Shown: piece by piece, positions 32,556 through 36,003 of the stretch
Layout: each line of letters starts with the position of its first letter
Numbering within the stretch: the stretch's first letter is position 1
NCBI GenBank assembly: GCA_017452325.1
Contig: JAFTMR010000018.1
Coordinates: forward strand, 1-36,003
Source: Phascolarctobacterium sp.
GTDB lineage: Bacteria; Bacillota; Negativicutes; Acidaminococcales; Acidaminococcaceae
Direction: 5' to 3'
DNA: 36,003 nt
The notes under the pieces: generated by a model
The model's database searches: none
Seen by the model: only the letters and a program-made list of their open reading frames with translations
Told to the model about the DNA's origin: nothing
Program-made: the position numbers and the translations under genes

Positions 32556-35201
32556 TTAGAATTCACATTTCAAAGTTGCATAATAGGTTCTGCCTTGTAC
32601 GGGGAACTCAGGATTGATGTAACTGCCGTTGGCAAGAGCAATTTTTTGTTCAGGTCCTTTGTCGAATACGTCGTTGCAGCCTACTGCCAGTTGCCAACCA
32701 TCTTTCATTTTCCATTTAAGACCGGTGTTCAAAACCAAAAGGTCATCAGTGGGCAAACCATCAGGGAACTCACCTGCACCACCTTTAACACGGTATGTAT
32801 AGTACTTGTCGGTGTAATGAGCTTCTGCAAAGATATCCAAAGTATCTGTAGGACGGTAGGTGAAACGTACGTTGCCTTCCCATTCAGGTTGGAAAGTAGG
32901 CCAAGTATCAAGGTAATCATATACGCCATCTTTTTTGCTCTTAGTTTTAATATCGGTATAAGTTGCTTGGATATCCAAATCAAACTTGCTCCAGTTAAAG
33001 TTGGATTGCAGTTCGATACCATGTGCTTTACCTTTATTATCGTTGCGATAGCTCCAGTAGTCTTTGCCTACGCGTTGCAGTTGAAGCATGTTTTCAGAAT
33101 CACGCCAGAAGTAGGTTAAGCTGGTTTTGTTATAAGCACCCAAAGCTTCACCGTGCCACAGTGCGCTAATATCAAATTGCTTGCCTTCTTCCGGAATGGG
33201 GAAGGTAGAATCACGACCGTTATCGTTAGGAGCGGGCAAGATGCCTGCACCGTCACCGGCGATTTCGTACATATTGAGCAAGCGGTAGTAGGTACCACCA
33301 GTCATACGCATGGTAAAGTTATCATCAAATTGTTTCTTCAAAGCAAGCTGCCAAGTAAACTTGTCATCAGTTTGTTCATCTTCTGGAGAAATCCAGCTAA
33401 AGAGTTTATCTGCACCTTCATTAAATGTTGCTCTATTACTATAACCAGTAATTGTAGAACGGTTATATTTAACGCTAGGTGTCAAGTACCAAGATGCTTT
33501 ATCGTCCAAAGTAATGGTGTCTTGAAGTTGAATGTTGATCATTTCTTGTTCGTATTCATCACGAATTTGACCAAAGATGGTATTGATATTGGTATCATCA
33601 ATTACACGGTCAGGCATTCTGGAACCATCAACATTCAAGTTTTCACGAGAGAAGTTCACTTGGAAGTCAAGCATATTCTTGTCACTAATCTTATAAGTAC
33701 CGTCAATTTGAGCATTGTACTTGTCTGATTTATATTCGCTGTATTCACGCAAAGGAATAAGTTTATCTTGTTTAGTTACTAAATCGTCATTTATGTGTTC
33801 AGCGCGGTAGCTTTTATCGGACTTGGTGTAGTCAAGCATCCAGCCCCATTCAAGCTTGCCAACATTGTTACGGTTTTGGAGCAAAAGCTCTTTAGTATCA
33901 ATCTTTTGACGACGGCTGTCATAACCGTAGTTGTCATAAAGGTCTACCGCCCAACCTACATTAGCATCGGCAAAGGAACCACCGTACAAGCTGTCCGGCA
34001 GGTGACGGTCAATTTTATTCCAAGCTGCTTTAACCATCCATTCATCGTTTTGCCATTTCAAAATGCTGTTGATGTTTTCGTAATCGTTGTATTGACGCCA
34101 ACGTTTTGCATTTTTTGCTTGTGCAAGCTTTTCTTTGTTTTTATCTCTATTTTCAATGTCACCTTTTAAGGTATCGCTGTTTTCAGGTTTTAATTGATTT
34201 GCAGTTGCTTTAGCCCATGCTTCATAGGCATTAGCTTTTGCAGTAGCATCAAGATTATTCCAATCTTTAGCGATTTGTTTATCAATCCCAAGGTTCACTG
34301 CATCTTCAATGCTTAACATCTCATTGTTGCTAGAAAGATATTCCTTGTACTTATCAACAAAGCCACCTTGTTCTTTTGCAACATAGCCTTGCCAATCTGC
34401 TTCGCTTGCCTTAAACCCATCAACTTGTGTACTAGTTAAGCCTAATTTATCTTTGTAGGTATCAATGCTTGTGCTGTTAAAATTATCAATCTTGTCTTGG
34501 TATTGCTTAATTTGTGCTTCCAAGCCTGCGATTGCAGTAGCGGATGTATAGTTTTCGTAGCTAAAGTCGCCGTCACTGCTTTCGTAGTTGGTACCAAACA
34601 TCAAGCTGCCATCTCCGAGGGGGGCAGTAACTTCTACAGCACCTTTTTTCCCACCGTAGCTGGATTTGCCAAGTTCCACGCTAACATCAGCTTTATCCGG
34701 GCGTTTGGTTACGATGTTGATAACACCACCAATAAAGGTGCCTGCAAAACGAGCAGGAATGTAGCCGCGGTAAACTTCAATGCGTTCTACGTTGGCTACG
34801 GGGATGGTGGAAAGGTCTACCGCGCTGTCGCCGCCAAGGTTACTAAGCACGCCGTCGATGAACACGCCAACTTGTGCCGCAGTAGAACCACGCACGGTTA
34901 CGGTGGTGTATTGTCCTTTACCGTTTACTTCGCGTACGTGCACGCCGGGAACCTTGCGCATCAAATCAGGCAAAGTTTTTTGTTCGCCCTTGTAATCATC
35001 AGGACGGATAACGGTTACACTACCGGGGGAAAGCTTGGTTTCCCAGTCAGGGCGAGCCGCTTCTACGGTAATGCCTTCCAAATCAAAAGCAAGCTCTGCC
35101 CTTGTATCTGCTTCTTGTGCAGCTGCAGGCAGGCTTGTTAAACAGCCAAGCACGAATGCCATGGCTAGGGTTAAAGTTTTGTTGTTCTTGTGCCTTTTCA
35201 T
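32556..35201 (-). CDS. TonB-dependent outer-membrane receptor, probably corrinoid-related
   Basis: 881 residues. A signal peptide (1 to about 29, PAAAQ) precedes a TonB-box-like GITVEAA (43-49). The plug domain follows (about 55-170: VTVIRPDDY, TVTVRGSTAAQVGVFIDG, ERIEVYRGYIPARFAGTFIG, INIVTKRP), then a 22-strand-type barrel ending in CEF. Residues about 218-366 are a helical, charged insertion between early barrel strands (EAQIKQYQDKIDN, ANAYEAWAKATANQ), which would sit in an extracellular loop or periplasmic turn. ATG 35199-35201 has GGAG 9 nt upstream. A cobalamin riboswitch upstream suggests corrinoid uptake (BtuB-like); a Fur-box-like site also allows an iron-chelate role. Confidence 0.9.
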   Translation of the reverse strand: MKRHKNNKTLTLAMAFVLGCLTSLPAAAQEADTRAELAFDLEGITVEAARPDWETKLSPGSVTVIRPDDYKGEQKTLPDLMRKVPGVHVREVNGKGQYTTVTVRGSTAAQVGVFIDGVLSNLGGDSAVDLSTIPVANVERIEVYRGYIPARFAGTFIGGVINIVTKRPDKADVSVELGKSSYGGKKGAVEVTAPLGDGSLMFGTNYESSDGDFSYENYTSATAIAGLEAQIKQYQDKIDNFNSTSIDTYKDKLGLTSTQVDGFKASEADWQGYVAKEQGGFVDKYKEYLSSNNEMLSIEDAVNLGIDKQIAKDWNNLDATAKANAYEAWAKATANQLKPENSDTLKGDIENRDKNKEKLAQAKNAKRWRQYNDYENINSILKWQNDEWMVKAAWNKIDRHLPDSLYGGSFADANVGWAVDLYDNYGYDSRRQKIDTKELLLQNRNNVGKLEWGWMLDYTKSDKSYRAEHINDDLVTKQDKLIPLREYSEYKSDKYNAQIDGTYKISDKNMLDFQVNFSRENLNVDGSRMPDRVIDDTNINTIFGQIRDEYEQEMINIQLQDTITLDDKASWYLTPSVKYNRSTITGYSNRATFNEGADKLFSWISPEDEQTDDKFTWQLALKKQFDDNFTMRMTGGTYYRLLNMYEIAGDGAGILPAPNDNGRDSTFPIPEEGKQFDISALWHGEALGAYNKTSLTYFWRDSENMLQLQRVGKDYWSYRNDNKGKAHGIELQSNFNWSKFDLDIQATYTDIKTKSKKDGVYDYLDTWPTFQPEWEGNVRFTYRPTDTLDIFAEAHYTDKYYTYRVKGGAGEFPDGLPTDDLLVLNTGLKWKMKDGWQLAVGCNDVFDKGPEQKIALANGSYINPEFPVQGRTYYATLKCEF

Positions 35202-35270
35202 AAACACATCTCCATTCATATATCTGTGAGAGTTAAAAAAATAACTTGCTTATCTAAAATAAAAAAAAAC

Positions 35271-35459
35271 TTAAATATATCCGGCTGTGCTAGTTTCAAC
35301 TAATTTACGGGTATCCAATTCTTCAAAGAATTGCTCGGAATTAATCAAAACCTCTTTAGCAAGTGCTACCAGAAGGTCTTTTTTAACCGTTATGGTTGGG
35401 CCTTCTTCCTTTTGCCAAAGCTCCAGATAATATTCAAGTTCTTCATCAGTATATTCCAT
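35271..35459 (-). CDS. Small acidic protein between riboswitch and receptor
   Basis: 62 residues beginning MEYTDEELEYYLELWQKEEG, with a second amphipathic half KKDLLVALAKEVLINSEQFF. There is no signal peptide or membrane segment, so it is cytosolic. GGAGG lies 7 nt before ATG 35457-35459. It is the first gene after the cobalamin riboswitch and is followed by the TonB receptor after about 70 nt without a terminator. I recognise no family; it could be a leader-type regulator or an accessory factor. Confidence 0.7.
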   Translation of the reverse strand: MEYTDEELEYYLELWQKEEGPTITVKKDLLVALAKEVLINSEQFFEELDTRKLVETSTAGYI

Positions 35460-35528
35460 AAACACACCTCCCCATCCCAGGATTGCCCTTTGCGCAATAC
35501 TTCCATAAGATAGGAAAAGGTATGTACA

Positions 35529-35668
35529 AAAGGCAGCGCCCTGACTTAGGTCATCGTCGTTCCTTCCCTTGCGATCGGTTATGAAGGAACGGCTCACATC
35601 ACAGTTGGGTTGCAGTGTTGGATTCGCACCAAGCTTCCCTGCCAATATGCCGGGGCCACGCCCGACAT
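35529..35668 (-). ncRNA. Cobalamin riboswitch
   Basis: The minus strand shows the class blocks in order: GGCAGGGAAGCTTGGTGCGA then ATCC, CTGCAACCCAACTGTGATG, a stable hairpin CGTTCCTTC/GAAGGAACG, GACGATGACC, and the B12-box-like AAGTCAGGGCGCTGCC. The B12 box deviates slightly from consensus. No clear terminator lies before the 62-aa gene, so control may be translational. It predicts that the downstream 62-aa protein and TonB receptor respond to cobalamin level. The outer limits are approximate. Confidence 0.9.
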
Positions 35669-35698
35669 AGCATTTGCTGATATTAAATTCTTATTTTT

Positions 35699-35713
35699 CA
35701 GAAATAGTTTCTG
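35699..35713. promoter_or_regulatory. Second palindrome in the leader
   Basis: CAGAAATAGTTTCTG is a palindrome with 6-bp arms. It shares the AACTATT core with the Fur-box-like site 64 bp upstream in transcription order, so it may be a weaker copy of the same operator. Confidence 0.35.
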
Positions 35714-35762
35714 CTTTTTATAACTTTAAAGCACTTTATACCATTACATTGTTTATTATTTT

Positions 35763-35777
35763 TGAGAACTATTCTCA
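35763..35777. promoter_or_regulatory. Fur-box-like palindrome
   Basis: TGAGAACTATTCTCA fits the 7-1-7 Fur motif TGATAATnATTATCA at 11 of 14 fixed positions, with a symmetric G/C change in the arms. It lies about 11-25 nt after the predicted transcription start, where a bound repressor would block elongation or initiation. Confidence 0.6.
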
Positions 35778-35794
35778 TTAAATTCTGTATCACA

Positions 35795-35823
35795 ATTATA
35801 CACGCTGTCCCCCCCCCTGTCAA
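35795..35823 (-). promoter_or_regulatory. Consensus promoter with G9 tract in the spacer
   Basis: Minus strand TTGACA (35818-35823), a 17-nt spacer and TATAAT (35795-35800), both perfect. Nine of the 17 spacer bases are an uninterrupted G run (35809-35817). This is the only strong promoter seen for the riboswitch, receptor and autotransporter array. Slippage in the G run would shift the spacer from its optimum. Confidence 0.85.
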
Positions 35824-35824
35824 G

Positions 35825-35849
35825 TTTCGTTCGCATCGAGCGAACGAAA
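35825..35849. repeat. Palindrome just upstream of the promoter
   Basis: TTTCGTTCGC and GCGAACGAAA are perfect 10-bp arms around ATCGA. A second hairpin, GGTGAC-tgcc-GTCACC, follows at about 35866-35881. The composition resembles the REP-like element at 1228-1346 and may belong to a related dispersed repeat family. Confidence 0.5.
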
Positions 35850-36003
35850 TTTGCGGCTTCGCCTGGGTGACTGCCGTCACCTGACGTAGCGTGTGCACCG
35901 TTTACCTTGGGCGACGAAGGCTTTTTGTTCTTCATCGCTGCGTTTTTTTCATAAGGAGATTCTAAAGGTGTTACCTTAAAGCGCCATTTTGCAAAGGCAA
36001 GCC

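Larger units (their letters stand above)
35756..36003 (-). other. Open frame entering from the right edge, status unclear
   Basis: On the minus strand a frame is open from the window edge to TAA at 35756-35758, about 82 codons. It includes LAFAKWRFKVTPLESPYEKN and then AAMKNKKPSSPKVNGAHATS. It runs through a GC-rich palindrome, the -35/G9/-10 promoter and the Fur-like site. The low-complexity composition and this overlap suggest read-through of repeat DNA rather than a gene, but a short protein ending here cannot be excluded. Confidence 0.3.

Noticed and set aside
35825-35900. Second terminator for a gene upstream of the receptor promoter
   Set aside because: The palindrome is not followed by a U tract on the minus strand, so termination is not supported.

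Overview
The window looks like chromosomal DNA from a Gram-negative-walled Firmicute (class Negativicutes, possibly an Acidaminococcaceae/Phascolarctobacterium-like gut anaerobe; the genus is a guess). Firmicute traits are the strong GGAGG ribosome sites and the ZTP, SAM-I and cobalamin riboswitches. The short split AICAR transformylase and the two-subunit class I fumarase fit an anaerobe of this kind. Outer-membrane traits are a TonB-dependent receptor, a 2948-residue type V autotransporter and an OmpH/Skp chaperone. HydG and a TM1266-type regulator indicate an anaerobe with [FeFe]-hydrogenase.

Left part (1-5200). A purine gene (5' end only) lies behind a ZTP riboswitch with a terminator. 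Its promoter shares its -35 region with the promoter of a divergent COG1313 radical SAM gene. Next is a minus-strand operon: TM1266-like regulator, hydG, M20 carbamoylase/allantoate amidohydrolase. A DnaQ-like exonuclease follows on the plus strand.

Accessory patch (5140-7230). A DUF4143 ATPase gene sits exactly between two 39-bp direct copies of one palindrome. Next to it are a parS-like 16-mer, a 45-codon remnant of a type I restriction hsdR gene and a small two-helix membrane protein.

Metabolic middle (7300-21230). M20D amidohydrolase plus DHA2-type MFS transporter; RlmI-like methyltransferase; a lone periplasmic binding-fold protein that resembles cyclohexadienyl dehydratase; a solitary MetQ lipoprotein behind a textbook SAM-I riboswitch; malic enzyme-fumarase alpha-fumarase beta, where fumarase alpha carries an in-frame TAA at codon 8; hydantoinase-like ASKHA protein-HDAC/zinc-ribbon-rdgB-yfcE, linked by 4-nt overlaps; and a small exported protein.

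Right part (21300-36003). An excisionase-like fragment is followed by a 13-kb minus-strand gene array. In transcription order it holds: a consensus promoter with a G9 tract in its spacer, a Fur-box-like palindrome, a cobalamin riboswitch, a 62-aa protein, a TonB-dependent receptor with a ~150-residue helical insertion, a giant autotransporter with a propeller-like N-terminal domain and four long repeats, a YbjN-like protein, OmpH/Skp, an XRE regulator and a small exported protein. My main hypothesis is that this is a corrinoid-responsive, possibly phase-variable surface system. In it the autotransporter would display a ligand-capturing propeller beside the TonB receptor, by analogy with the BtuG-BtuB pair of Bacteroides. 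Everything beyond gene order and the DNA motifs is inference.
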